In this document: positions 28,113 through 38,883 of the stretch, one piece after another | How the letters are laid out: each line of letters begins with the position of its first letter | Position numbering within the stretch: position 1 is the stretch's first letter | Assembly: GCA_000697665.1 (NCBI GenBank) | Contig: KL197744.1 | Span: 66,837-130,836, forward strand | DNA from: Jaapia argillacea MUCL 33604 | Lineage: Eukaryota > Basidiomycota > Agaricomycetes > Jaapiales > Jaapiaceae | DNA length: 64,000 nt | Direction: 5' to 3' | Made by a program: the position numbers and the translations under genes | Notes under the pieces: model-generated | Told to the model about the DNA's origin: nothing | The model's input: the letters and a program-made list of their open reading frames with translations, nothing else | The model's database searches: none

Positions 28113-28384
28113 GTCCCACGACCCACATGCCATGCCCGACCTCCCAGCCCCGCAGTCCCTCACTTCTCTCACTCTCCCCCCCCAACCGAAGTCATGTATT
28201 CCTGTCTCGGTTCTCTATGATAATTGTAGTTGATAAATGTATTCATTTCACTCAATTTAAGTCGTTTCACCCTCCTTTCGTCTGGTTGAATCAGATCCGC
28301 AAAAATATAATAGGAATAGCTATCTACAAGGATATGTCAGGAGGATCTGGGAGGCCAGGTCGTGTAAACATGAACTGGAAACCT

Positions 28385-28409
28385 TTGCCCAACCTTGGAG
28401 GTTGGGCAA
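28385..28409. other. Perfect 10 bp hairpin
   Basis: TTGCCCAACC pairs with GGTTGGGCAA around the loop TTGGA. No flanking gene to which it would be a terminator. Confidence 0.5.
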
Positions 28410-29580
28410 GGCTTGATTGATTTTCGTATTGCGGCGATTCAGACATTTTCCCAAGGTCTTGGTAGGGTCTGACCGAAAACCTTTTTTCGACCCCACGCTA
28501 AATTGGGAGTGTACAATGGGAGGTACATATACGCGTATCATTAATATTTGATTTAGAAGGCCGCTATCGAAGGGTATCGTAAAGTGGATTCTAGTAATTT
28601 TAAAGGACCAAAGCAAGCGCATCGTGTAAGTATACAGACAGAAATTGAGACTTGAAAGAGGACATGTAGATACCCCGTTGGATTTGGGGACGGCCAGTCG
28701 AGGCATTGGGATGGTTGGGCACCAGGCTCAGCAATTCCTCAATGGTGTTAGAAAAAAAGAGGAGTGAACTGGGATATACCAGACGAGGCAAAGACAACGG
28801 GCCTCTGGGGTGTGGCGCAGACGTTCAATAGAATCTTGCCCAAAGCTGCTCACGACCCTTGGAGTGAAAGTGATGAGACGAAGTGCGTGCCTACTGGGAG
28901 CTCTTCCGGAGCTGGAATCCGTATGACTGGTGAGTATCAGGGTATTCCTTATCGGGAGCCAAAGGGAAGGAATAATGATGTTCCGACCGCAAGCTAGGAT
29001 TCTGCAGTACTTCTAAAGAAGCCGAAAGATATACGCAACTTGATTGTCACTCCCTTTGTCGACGAAATCAACTCGGTCGGCGAGAACATGCTGTGCACTC
29101 GAAGCAGTATCCCTCGCCCCCCATCGGGCTTCGGAGCAGGTAGGTGCTCATGGAGGGCGAACCCCTCCCACTGATTTCCAGTCGGAGGGACACAACGATG
29201 GCGATGAATGCTACCTGTACGTCGTCCTGGAAACGTCGGGGAAGGGAGGGCCTTCCATCGTCGGCTGAAAAATGGGGCGCAACGAGCTCGAACCTTGTCT
29301 AGAATGTTCAGAGCGCATCACCAATAGTTGGCTCCGGATAGCGGTTGAGACTTTTTTTGGGAACTTCCGTTTGTTCAGGGCGGAGCTATCTAGTTCGAAC
29401 CCCAGATCAATACTGTCAAATAACCGCTCGAAGAAATGACGCACAGCTATTTACCAACAAGCCGATACGGAGGGATGATGCTAGTGCGAGTTCCATTCAT
29501 CGGTGATTGAGAGGTGATTCCTTCATGAGCGCAGATGATTCCAGAACATTGACAGACCCTAAGATCAAATGGTGAGCGAC

Positions 29581-29602
29581 GGCCCTATGGGCCCATAGGG
29601 CC
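29581..29602. other. Perfect 22 bp palindrome
   Basis: GGCCCTATGGG followed at once by its reverse complement, with no spacer. It lies in gene-poor sequence 350 bp before the hAT-like element. Confidence 0.7.
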
Positions 29603-29949
29603 CCCCACGCGAAAAAATAATAAATGTCGATTGCTCCGATGTCAAACAGTTTTTTTACCTTCAAGTTAAGCCATCGAATCCTCGATGGACGCAGCGGACG
29701 ACGGTTCTTTTCTGCGTTGGCGGTGTGATGTAGTATTCTTGGCCTGGAAGTCGACCGCCGGCGGTAAGTTTGACTAGCAAGATTGCCACTTTGATGGAGA
29801 AAAATACCCTAGGCATGGCAATCAACCGAAAAACCCTAACAAAGTACCGACTGCGTTTGTGCCTTGATTGCTTTTTGAGATATCACCTCAGGGTTGCAAT
29901 CTGTATTCATTGCACACACTAGTTGATGAAATTCTAGACGGGAGATACC

Positions 29950-30393
29950 AGGACCCCTGATAATCGTGGTATATGTAAGTCCACGGTCCGGACAGTAATC
30001 AGCCCCGCGCAGCGGGAGGTTAGGCGCTATCCGGACACAAATCACACCAAAATCCGAAAAATGTCAGGGTGAGAGCCCGGACAAAAAGTGGACCACAGCC
30101 AGTCAGGTCAGTCCCCCACCCGGACAAAAATTGTAACTTTGACCTTAGTTACGCTTGGTATGACCCCCAACTGCCGCAACCAAATATGGTAAATTTATTG
30201 CCGTATATAGCAATTTTACGTACCCATGGACCTGGGAAAAAAATTTAGGTATGTCTCAGGACCCGGATAAAAATCCACCTATTTCTGATGTTGGGTGCGG
30301 GTCCGGACATATTGGCAACTATTGCTGAGATATCCGTCCGGACAGGTCCAAAAAAATCCCAGACTGACCTTTGCCGGGATTATCAGGGGTCCT
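29950..30393. mobile_element. Non-autonomous hAT-like DNA transposon (MITE), complete
   Basis: 444 bp element with perfect 16 bp terminal inverted repeats (AGGACCCCTGATAATC at 29950-29965 and its complement at 30378-30393). It is flanked by a perfect 8 bp target-site duplication, GAGATACC (29942-29949 and 30394-30401). Eight-bp duplications are typical of the hAT superfamily (P elements also make 8 bp). It has no transposase frame. The interior carries seven copies of CCGGA(C/T)A, several as CCCGGACAAAAA, all on the same strand, resembling subterminal transposase-binding repeats. The perfect duplication suggests a fairly recent insertion. Confidence 0.88.
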
Positions 30394-30401
30394 GAGATAC
30401 C

Positions 30402-30900
30402 ACCGTGAAGTTCGGAGCGGGAGTAAGTAGGTAGAGTGGCCACAGCAACCCCCGTTGTCCACTCACGTGACCGCCGACGAGCTCTTTCATCCTTCCTAAT
30501 TTGGAAGGTCCTTATGTTCCCAAGAAGGGCAATTTCTTTGTCGCATTGAAGGTCTGCCACTGCCTGCCATCACATCGGTATTCAACGCTAATTAGCCTCG
30601 CAATATCCTCCACACTTCCAAGAAGGATTCGATGTATCTCACCCGTTGACGTTTCCAGGTCGTCGTTTGCGGAGAAGCACTGAATTTGCAGGGGGAGTCT
30701 TGACGTGAAGACCTCGTTGCAATATCTTCGAAGCCTCCAGAGGGGCGGGCTGGGGATATAAATATGGGTGAGGAATAGCTTGGAATGTCAAGTCGCTCAT
30801 CGCTACTCAGCACTGCTCGACTAACCACTCCCTCTAACAAACTTTCTCCCATCCCTCTCTTCGGGCTATAACCCATCACCCTCTCTCTAAACCAACCAAA
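30402..30900. promoter_or_regulatory. Upstream region of the small secreted protein gene
   Basis: TATAAATA at 30757-30764 lies about 140 bp before the start codon, with a pyrimidine/CT-rich stretch (30820-30895) in between. No other gene seen. Confidence 0.5.
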
Positions 30901-31215
30901 ATGCAGTCCAACATGTTCCTTACCCTCTTTGCCATCTTCGCTCTTCGTAAGTATTTCTTTCTCCCCGTCTTCGTTAGCCCCCAGCTGACTTGCTCGAAAC
31001 TAGTCGCTGTGGCCGTACCCTCCTTCGCCGCTCCGATGCCCCAGAGCACCCCACCCCCACCACCCATCTGCCAGTATACCTGCACTCGAGATGGCGAACC
31101 TGGCTCCGACGCCGAGTTGTTGGCTAGGGAGCCCCAAGCAACCGCCGCCCCAATGATGGTCAGGGAGCCTTTGGCTGCTCCCATCGATATCGTCGCCATG
31201 AACGAGCGGTTGTAA
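30901..31215 (+). CDS. Small secreted protein
   Basis: Unrecognised 85-residue protein from two exons, 30901-30946 and 31004-31215, with a 57 nt intron. The spliced N-terminus, MQSNMFLTLFAIFALLAVAV followed by PSFAAP, is a textbook signal peptide with an Ala-X-Ala type cleavage site. The mature part is about 60 residues, Pro-rich, and has only two cysteines (ICQYTCTRDG). A TATA box and short spliced structure support real expression. Small secreted proteins in fungi may act as effectors or wall components; the role here is unknown. Confidence 0.72.
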   Translation: MQSNMFLTLFAIFALRKYFFLPVFVSPQLTCSKLVAVAVPSFAAPMPQSTPPPPPICQYTCTRDGEPGSDAELLAREPQATAAPMMVREPLAAPIDIVAMNERL

Positions 31216-31769
31216 AAACATTTATCAAGGACTAGCCTATGTAAGTCGTCTTACTCTACTCCTGTTGGATTCCTCGTCGCTGACCGCCTTGTCCTGCTTT
31301 CTCTACTAGGGTCCCGTTCATTCAGCCCGCCTTCGTGCTTCACGGAGGTGGAATTCTTCTTGAAACACCCTCTTTTCTGGATTCGGCATTGTTCTCTAGC
31401 TATCTTGCACTCGCTTTGCTCATCGTCCGACATTCAACCCTCCTTACCTCGCTTTTTGAATTTTCACCGTGTCAATTCCGGTGTATGTATCCTTTTCACT
31501 TTCTTTTGGTTGCAGTTTTAGTCGTGGCTTTATTTCGGTTTCGACTAGAGATTATTGGAAGTTTGCGGAATATCAAATATAACTGTTTTGCGGGCTTTTG
31601 AACGTGGTCTCATTCGAGCGCAAGGGAAGCTGCAAGCGCAAGGGATTCCGTAGTAAAAATCAAGAGTGACGTGCATTCATACCCAGAGCGACTTCCGTAG
31701 TCACCTGTTTACTAAGCAACCTGCTGCATCTGCTGAATACCCTCGCGTAAGACACCTTCAATCGCAGAA
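31216..31769. other. Intergenic region downstream of the small secreted protein
   Basis: About 550 bp. Contains possible 3' UTR sequence of both convergent genes; no further gene supported. Confidence 0.35.
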
Positions 31770-32238
31770 TCAACGGCGACGACCGTCTGCGGCACTAATT
31801 TCCACATCTTGCTCGCCCGGGTCAACACCGGTCTCCTCTAAAGCCCTGTCCACGTCACGTTCTTGTCTATACGCGTCCACCTTCTTCCCTCGAGTCTTCC
31901 CCTTCACATTCTTCTCTTCCGGAGCGAGATCGCTCCTCAAAGCGTCGACTTCACCTGGATAGAGATAGATCAATTAACTGTGATTCGGGAGTAAAATTGA
32001 GTTGCAACATACCCCTCGTAACCCTGCCAGAGGCTTCAGACCTTTCTGCCTCCCGGTCCTCCTTCGCAGCGTTCAAATTGGTAGCCTGATTATCCGCGCC
32101 GCGAGGAGCAACGCTGACAGCTTCTGGGTCAGTGGAGTCGTCGAAGCCAGCGCTATCGACAAGAGCGTCGGCTTGCGGGTTGTAGGCTGCGTCGTCAGCG
32201 TCGCGATCGGTGCGAGGAAGATTGTATGGTCCAGACAT
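31770..32238 (-). CDS. Hypothetical hydrophilic protein
   Basis: Unrecognised, about 136 residues from exons 32238-32013 and 31954-31770 (intron 58 nt, acceptor at 31955). Composition is strongly charged and disordered (MSGPYNLPRTDRDADDAAYN at the start, then many Glu, Lys, Arg and Asp). After the stop at 31770, another frame continues with VDSAIEGVLREGIQQMQQVA and its own stop at about 31710, which looks like a genuine protein C-terminus. Either a short splice or a sequence error near 31780 changes the real end. No membrane segment or motif. Confidence 0.55.
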
Positions 32239-32239
32239 G

Positions 32240-32653
32240 TTTTGTGGGTGTGTAAAGTGGGTTCAAAAACGATGTCGGGTTTGTTCGATGGGGTGCGGGT
32301 TTATATACTCTCGAGGTTCGTCGACAACGTCATGAATGATCCTTAAGCAGAGACGTCATTGTGTATCATAGAGGCAAACCGTTCGATCGACTGAATGTGA
32401 AGTGGTGATTCCGAGTATGGCTAATGACCTTCCTTTTTCAGTTGGCCACCATCAGAAAGGCACACTGTCACGAAGGTGACGTACCTCGTCACATCTCGCT
32501 TAGTACTCCAGCAACGATAAGTAGGTGAAAGTCGGGTGATGGAAAGTCTTGGTGGGTCACTTGCGCCAACCTTCGAAAGCCGAATAACCCACGATCTACC
32601 ACAGTTTCAGTCCTACTAGTAAGCGAACCACCACGCTCGATGTCAACACGGTC
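32240..32653 (+). repeat. Duplicated upstream segment, copy 1
   Basis: Aligns with about 34480-34832: TTTATATA-like box, GAGGTTCGTCGACA, AATGATCCTT, AAACCGTTCGATCGA and ATGGCTAATGACC in the same order. It precedes the first of two tandem F-box genes and overlaps the promoter of the reverse-strand hypothetical gene. Confidence 0.75.
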
Positions 32654-34276
32654 ATGGAAGCCTTTGATAAGGAGATCGAGAACCACCTCGAGGTTCTGCG
32701 CGGGATACATGAACGTCGCAATGAACGCGCTCCTATTTCGCGGCTCCCACCCGAGATAATATGCAGGATATTCATGCTATGCACGCTCAACTGGGGCCAC
32801 TCTTTCCGCCAACTATGTCGCCGACCTGATCGTCACCTCTGGGTCAAGGTCACCCACGTGTGTCGTCGTTGGAGGATAATAGCTCTGGATTACCCTCTCC
32901 TCTGGAGTTATGTCCCGGTGGGTATCCCAGGGCGCTGGATATCAGAGATGCTGGTGCGATCTGGAGAGCTAGCACTTACCATCGATGGATCTCAAGAGGG
33001 GACGGGCTATCATCTTTTCGACACCGTCTTTCAACATCTTCATCGCTTCCGCTCCTTCAAAGTGACCAGACTTCACTGGGAGAGGTCGCCTGCCCTCTCG
33101 GACCGTGTAATTCAGATGCCCTGCCTCGAGGAGCTCTCTGTTATCCTTCCACGGCCATATTTCGCATCGCCCTATCCGCAATTACGTGAGTTGAAGGCTC
33201 CCTCGTTGCGCACCCTTTCGCTAGGGAACTGCATCATCTCCGAGAACTCCTGGCGATTCCAAAGTCATACGCTGGCTCATTTGACGATCAACCTAGGCGG
33301 GAGGTATTTTGAATATACCATGCTCCTCGATATCCTTCAGCACACCCCTCAACTCCAATTCCTTGCGTTCTCCCAAAACGTAGAAGGGATCGAGATCGAG
33401 GACATACCATCCCAATCATCCCACCAACTCACCGTCAAACTGCCGCACTTAGCCACACTGCACATTAAATCGGAAGGCGATTTTTGCGCAGCTGTATTCA
33501 ACCACTTGAATTTTCCCAAATCCGCGTCGATTCAAACGACCAGCCCGACTGTGCGGCCATTACTTCCTAGAATTGCCGCACAGTGTAACACCTCGCTGGG
33601 CGGTCAGGCGGTTCGATTTCTCTACGCCCAATCCACGATTATACCCCAAGGCACTCGAGTCGCGACTCAGCTCGTGCATCCGGGGGGGCCAGGGGAGAAT
33701 GAGACCAACTTCGGCATCTGCGTGACGTGGACGACGCCCGACGTACCGTTTCCGGTCGGGAGGAGGCCGGCCTTCATCGATCTTGTTCGGACTCTCGATC
33801 TATCTCTGCTCACGGAACTCCATGTACATGGGTTAAACTCGCTGAGTCCCCTTGATTGGCTCGAGGCTGATAGTTCCATGTCGAAGGTTACGATGATCAA
33901 GATGGGCACGGCCAATTTCGCCCTTGCTGCTGCTCTTGGGGAATGGTCATCTGTATCTGACGGTGGAGTTCCTAACTTGCAGTATCGACTGAGACTTTGT
34001 CCTCATCTCCGGAGATTGACCGTGGAAGGAGCCAATTTCAATCAGCGACTTGGTCACTACGGTCGTTTCGGTGATGTCGTTCGAGATTGTCTCGATATTA
34101 GAAAACAGGCCGGTGTACGGGTTGATGTGTTGGAAGTTACCAACTGCCCTATGGTCTCGGAGGACGACGCCCAATTTCTTGAAAAGAGTGTTGGAATTGT
34201 CACGTGGCATAGAGTGGACGTTGGTTTGCAAGATGAGGGAAGGGATGCGGAATCGACTCTCCTCTTGGTGCGGTGA
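32654..34276 (+). CDS. F-box protein, tandem copy 1
   Basis: Intronless frame of 540 residues. N-terminal coiled coil (FDKEIENHLEVLRGIHERRN) precedes a canonical F-box: APISRLPPEIICRIFMLC, then WVKVTHVCRRWRIIALDYPL. The rest is a leucine-rich-repeat-like horseshoe typical of agaricomycete F-box proteins (LRELKAPSLRTLSLGNC, LLDILQHTPQLQFLAF). F-box proteins link substrates to SCF ubiquitin ligases through Skp1; the substrate is unknown. The start was chosen because the homologous copy aligns from here. It forms a direct tandem pair with the gene at 34833, about 70 percent alike by eye, including the shared upstream segment. Confidence 0.88.
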   Translation: MEAFDKEIENHLEVLRGIHERRNERAPISRLPPEIICRIFMLCTLNWGHSFRQLCRRPDRHLWVKVTHVCRRWRIIALDYPLLWSYVPVGIPGRWISEMLVRSGELALTIDGSQEGTGYHLFDTVFQHLHRFRSFKVTRLHWERSPALSDRVIQMPCLEELSVILPRPYFASPYPQLRELKAPSLRTLSLGNCIISENSWRFQSHTLAHLTINLGGRYFEYTMLLDILQHTPQLQFLAFSQNVEGIEIEDIPSQSSHQLTVKLPHLATLHIKSEGDFCAAVFNHLNFPKSASIQTTSPTVRPLLPRIAAQCNTSLGGQAVRFLYAQSTIIPQGTRVATQLVHPGGPGENETNFGICVTWTTPDVPFPVGRRPAFIDLVRTLDLSLLTELHVHGLNSLSPLDWLEADSSMSKVTMIKMGTANFALAAALGEWSSVSDGGVPNLQYRLRLCPHLRRLTVEGANFNQRLGHYGRFGDVVRDCLDIRKQAGVRVDVLEVTNCPMVSEDDAQFLEKSVGIVTWHRVDVGLQDEGRDAESTLLLVR

Positions 34277-34832
34277 GTTAGACTCTCAGTCTATTGGAGG
34301 TGGACGCGAGTCGTCCCTTCACTTGGAATGGTTGCATGATCTTTGGGAGTAGGAATTTAACGATCTTGTATGTCTTGTAGCTATCATTTTCTCTCCGTCC
34401 TTGTATAAACTGCACTGAATATGATTGTCAGTTGACGCGTTGACGATTGAAATGTTCAGTTCGAACTGATGCACTTATCACGCACGGTTTATATATCCTT
34501 GAGGTTCGTCGACACAGTCACGAATGATCCTTCAGCGGAGACCTCAAATCATTTTCGCACTTATTATGGAGGGAAACCGTTCGATCGAACTGGAGGAGGC
34601 GATCCCGAATATGGCTAATGACCTGCCTCTTTGGGATGACCGCTTGTAACTGTGTCACATTGTCATAAATGTGACTGTCGCGCCCGTGACACCTCTGTTT
34701 TGCTTTTTGACAGTTTTTGACCAAACAACGATAGGTGAAAGCCTTGTAATTGGTAGGTTACTTACTCTGTCCTACCAGACACCTAATTATCCACCACTTA
34801 CCAGAATACGCAGTCGCGGTCCTGGGCTAATA
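34277..34832 (+). repeat. Duplicated upstream segment, copy 2, and intergenic region
   Basis: About 34480-34832 repeats the segment before the first F-box gene, including TTTATATATCC (about 34488), so the tandem duplication unit spanned promoter plus gene (roughly 2.2 kb). Confidence 0.75.
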
Positions 34833-36491
34833 ATGACCACTATGCTCGACGTCATGATGGACTTCTTCGACAAGGAGATCGAGAACCAACTAGAAGTTTT
34901 ACGCGACATACGAACGCGTCGCAATGAACACGCGCCCATTTCGCGGCTCCCACCCGAGATATTATCCAGGATATTCGTGATATGCACGTCCAACTGGGAC
35001 CACTCCTCCGATCAACTGCGTCGCCAACCTCATCGATACCTCTGGGTCAAGGTCACCCACGTGTGCCGTCGTTGGAGGACCGTAGCTCTGGATTGTACCA
35101 GTCTCTGGAGTTATATCCCATTGAACATTCCTGGAAGCTGGATATCAGAGATGTTGGTGCGATCCCGAGAGTTGTCGCTCAGCGTCGATGCATCTCGAGA
35201 GGGGACGCGAGATTATGACTTCAACACCGTATTCGGACATCTTCATCGCTTGCGCTCCTTTAAAGCGTCCAATCTCATATGGCAATCGTCACCAACCCTC
35301 TTGGAGAAGCGAAAGATGCCCTGTCTGGAGGAGCTCTCCGTTTTCTTTCCTTCGCGACATTACACGGTTTCCTATCCACAATTACGCGGCTTGAAAGTTC
35401 CATTATTGCGTACTCTTTCGCTAGAGAATTGCCTCGTCCCGGGCAACTCCAGTGTACTCAAAAGTCATAATCTGGCCCAATTGACGATCAACCCAACCGG
35501 ACGGTATTTCAAATATACCCAGTTCCTCGATATCGTTCAGCACACCCCTCAACTCCAACATCTTGCATTCTCCCAAAACTTGGACGGAACTTCGATCATG
35601 GACCTACCATCCCATCAACGCGTCGTCAAATTGCCGCAATTGGCCGCGCTGCACATTAAATCGGGAGGCGACTTTTGCGCAGCTGTACTCAACCAATTGG
35701 CTTTTCCCAAATCCGCGTCGATTCAAACGATCAGCCCGACTGTACAAGCATTGCTACCTATCATTGCCGCACAGTGTAACTTCTCGTTGGGTGGCACAGC
35801 CATTCGAGCTCTCTATGCCCAATCCACCAGGACACCCAATGGCCACCCTGCCACTCGAGTCGCAACTCAACCCGTGCATCCCGGCGGCCCTGGGGGGAAT
35901 GAGACCAACTTTGGCATCTGCGTGATGTGGACGACGTCTGATGAACATTCCCCAATCGGGTGCACGCCGGCTTTCATCGAGCTTCTCCGGTCTCTCGATC
36001 TATCTCTCCTTACGGAACTCCATGTACATGGGTTAGAATCACTCCATAAACATGATTGGCTCGAGGTTGGCAGATTATTGTCGAAGGTTACGACGATCAA
36101 GATGAGCACAACCACTTTAGCCCTTGTCGCCGCTCTCGGGGAACGAACAGCTGTGTTTGACCGCGGGGCTCATAACTTGCAGTATCGCCCAAGATTTTGT
36201 CCTCGTCTCCGAAGATTGTCCCTGGAAGGTGTCGATTTCGAGGAGCAGCTTGAGCAGGATCGTTGGTTTAGCGAGGTCCTTCATGACAATCTCTCTCGAA
36301 GAAAAGGGTTCGGCACCCAGGTTGAAGTATTGGACATTACGAATTGCCATATGGTCTCGGAGGATGACATTCGACTTTTTGAAGGGAGTGTTGGCAATGT
36401 CACCTGGGATGGAGTGGACGTTAGTTTGGAGGATAGAGGAAGCGACGCAGAATCGTCCGATCATGACGGCGGTCGCTCGGTGGATGGGTAA
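34833..36491 (+). CDS. F-box protein, tandem copy 2
   Basis: Intronless, 552 residues from the first ATG of the frame (34833); a start at 34857 aligns best with copy 1. Same architecture: coiled coil FFDKEIENQLEVLRDIRTRR, F-box APISRLPPEILSRIFVIC with VTHVCRRWRTVALD, and LRR-like C-terminal part. Conserved blocks such as PVHPGGPGGNETNFGICV and LLTELHVHGLESL show the pair has diverged mostly by substitutions, with both frames kept open, so both copies are probably under constraint. The extra Asp/Ser-rich tail (GSDAESSDHDGGRSVDG) is longer than in copy 1. Confidence 0.87.
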   Translation: MTTMLDVMMDFFDKEIENQLEVLRDIRTRRNEHAPISRLPPEILSRIFVICTSNWDHSSDQLRRQPHRYLWVKVTHVCRRWRTVALDCTSLWSYIPLNIPGSWISEMLVRSRELSLSVDASREGTRDYDFNTVFGHLHRLRSFKASNLIWQSSPTLLEKRKMPCLEELSVFFPSRHYTVSYPQLRGLKVPLLRTLSLENCLVPGNSSVLKSHNLAQLTINPTGRYFKYTQFLDIVQHTPQLQHLAFSQNLDGTSIMDLPSHQRVVKLPQLAALHIKSGGDFCAAVLNQLAFPKSASIQTISPTVQALLPIIAAQCNFSLGGTAIRALYAQSTRTPNGHPATRVATQPVHPGGPGGNETNFGICVMWTTSDEHSPIGCTPAFIELLRSLDLSLLTELHVHGLESLHKHDWLEVGRLLSKVTTIKMSTTTLALVAALGERTAVFDRGAHNLQYRPRFCPRLRRLSLEGVDFEEQLEQDRWFSEVLHDNLSRRKGFGTQVEVLDITNCHMVSEDDIRLFEGSVGNVTWDGVDVSLEDRGSDAESSDHDGGRSVDG

Positions 36492-37468
36492 TTAATACTG
36501 TCTATTGCCGGGAACTCGGCCATCCTACCGTCTTCGCCCCCTACCGTTTGAACAAGTTGCTCTCTGTATTTCGGGCTTGGGCGTTGGTCTAGTAATCTAT
36601 CTTGGCTATAGATCCCCCATTCAAGTTTCCCTGTAGCATCTATATTTTTCGTACAGTGGGTAATTCTGTCGGGAGGGTGGGAAAATGTGCAATGACCCCT
36701 TACTCGGCCATTGGGCAATTATCTCAACACAAATTGTATATCCAGAGGGTTTTGCGATTGGAATATGATCCTTGAAGTCCATATGTATATTAGACCAAAG
36801 AAAATAGGGGAAGATACTGGTCGTTGCTCGACAGCAGGTGAGTGAAGGTGACGGGTAGCCAAAATAAGGAATTTGGCCGAAATGGTGATCATCGTGAGTA
36901 AACTCAACGTAGCTCGATAACCTGTGGACCAATATCCTTGAAACTTTGGGAGGTATAGGGCTCATATGTGTATTGTTTGACACAATCAAGAGTTCCAGGA
37001 GCTGTAGGCAGTGTGTCGTACAAAATGCGAATGACCGACTAGCCAGTCTGGCCGATTAGGGGGCGTGGGACAGTACAAGTCATCCATTCATCTAGAATCG
37101 CTGCTCGATGATCATCGTGTTTGGTGTAGGAATATAGTGGCCCTGCGTACCCTACAGTCTCGATTTTCTCCTTAGCTTTGCAACTAGACTTCCCACAAAA
37201 CCTTACCAATTGGTAAGGTCATACACGTACCTGTGACCCTACAAATTAGCATTCGATGTTCGCATGGACGATCAGAGGGTCCGGCAACTCAATTACCGGA
37301 TCACGCCCCCGCGTGGCACAATAATCCAAAGAAGGACGGACTTGGGCACTTGGACATTCCCTTTCATCGATTCACGTTTCAAGCCTGACAACAACACAAA
37401 GAGCCCTCGCCACACCAGAACCTCCTTGCTTATAACTACATCCCATCGAATACATTGCGATATTATTC
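36492..37468. other. Intergenic region
   Basis: About 980 bp with no supportable gene. AT-richer than its surroundings. Contains the second copy of the 64 bp dispersed repeat (37003-37066). Confidence 0.45.
37003..37066 (+). repeat. Dispersed 64 bp repeat, copy 2
   Basis: Same strand and nearly identical to 63-126 (62 of 64 positions by eye). Confidence 0.75.
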
Positions 37469-38883
37469 ATGTCTGCTTTAACGAAACCCCCCGTCGACGA
37501 GGATGTTGACGATTTAGATGGTTAGTTCCTCAAATCCCTTCATTCTTTCCGGCTTCCTTTCATTTTCCCTTTACTTTTGTCTATATTCACTGACTAACGC
37601 ACACACAATCATATACCTACCAGACGTCCTCGATCAATTCACCTCCCCCGCCTCCCCTAAAATCCCCGGACCCCCACCACCAACCTCCATCCCCACCGCC
37701 TCCATCACCTCCCCCGTCATACCTACCGCAGTGCTCAAATCCACCACTGCGGCGCCCAATCCCCTAGAAGACATCGACGAAGATTTTGCACGAGAACTAG
37801 CAAAGGGTATGGAGAGTTTAATGGCTGAGATCGCTGCTAGTGGATCTGGTGGGGCAGGAAGCGCTGGAGCGGGAGGTGAGACGGAGGAAGAAGAGAAGGA
37901 GAAGGCTTTTAGAGCTGCTTGGGAGGCTATGCTTATTGAGGGGATGGATGAGGCTATAGGCGCTAAGAAACCTGAAGGTGCTGATGCTAAGAAGGGGAAG
38001 GGCGGGGAGAAGGTGGGGAGTGGAAGCGGGACGAAACCAGAGGAGGAAGATGCGTTCCAGAAAACGATTAGGCAGGCTATGGATAAGTTGAAAGAGAGCG
38101 AGTCGAGTTTACAGGTACGTATCCTCTTTAATTCCTCCCATCTGACCTTTTCTAATTTGAGATTTCTTTTCGCCCCCTCATCGATATCTACTTATCCGCA
38201 CATTTGTTAACACCTGTGAAACCATAGGCAGACGCCACCCCCGGGACAACGAACGACTCTCTCGAAGCCCTCCTCTCGCAGCTCAATACCGCATTAGGCG
38301 AAGGAGACGGTGAGACAGAAGGCGAATTGCAAGGATTGTTGGAGAGTATGATGGGACAGTTGATGAGCAAGGAAGTGCTGTATGAGCCGTTGAAGGAACT
38401 GCAAGATAAGGTACGCCTATCTTGCTGTCTACCTCCGTCCTCCCTCGTTTTCTGGTGACCCACTGACATGTCTTGTGAACTCGACTCTGATGTACGTTCT
38501 AGTTCCCGTCATACCTAGTGGACAATGCATCGACGATAAGCTCCGAAGATAAGAAACGTTACGATTCGCAATTTATATACGTTAAGAAGATCGTCGCTAT
38601 ATTTGAGGATCCGACGTATAAAGATGATGATACAGAGAAGGGTGCAGTGATTGTTAATCTGATGAACGAGGTACGTTCCTTGGTCCTCCCCATGCATTCC
38701 ATCCTTGGAAAATTTCGGGCCTTGATCTTGAAGTTTTGGTTCTGATGACTTTGTGTTTGTGCGTTTTATTAGATGCAATCATACGGCTCACCACCGGCAG
38801 AGATCATGGGTCCTCTCCCTCCTGGTTTCGATCTGGGACCAGACGGTTTACCGAAGGTACCGGATAACTGTGTCATTGCGTAA
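37469..38883 (+). CDS. PEX19: Peroxisomal membrane protein import receptor PEX19
   Basis: Cytosolic, farnesylated chaperone that binds peroxisomal membrane proteins and docks on PEX3. Exons are 37469-37520, 37624-38114, 38228-38410, 38503-38670 and 38773-38883; 334 residues. Family features are the acidic N-terminus MSALTKPPVDEDVDDLDDVL (PEX3-binding region), LEDIDEDFARELAKGMESLM, a helical cargo-binding domain (LMSKEVLYEPLKELQDKFPS, then YVKKIVAIFEDP), and PPAEIMGPLPPGFDLG near the end. The last four residues, CVIA, form a CaaX box for farnesylation, as in PEX19 of yeast and animals. All splice phases close exactly. The second exon holds a low-complexity Gly/Ala/Glu linker. Confidence 0.95.

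Larger units (their letters stand above)
26846..29941. other. Gene-poor region with assembly gap
   Basis: About 3.1 kb including 678 N (27435-28112). I see no gene with family motifs. A frame at 28764-28997 has no recognisable product. A 10 bp perfect hairpin (28385-28409) and a 22 bp palindrome (29581-29602) stand out. Confidence 0.4.

Noticed and set aside
29380-29405. tRNA T-loop-like GTTCGAACCCC
   Set aside because: No matching A-box, anticodon arm or acceptor stem around it.
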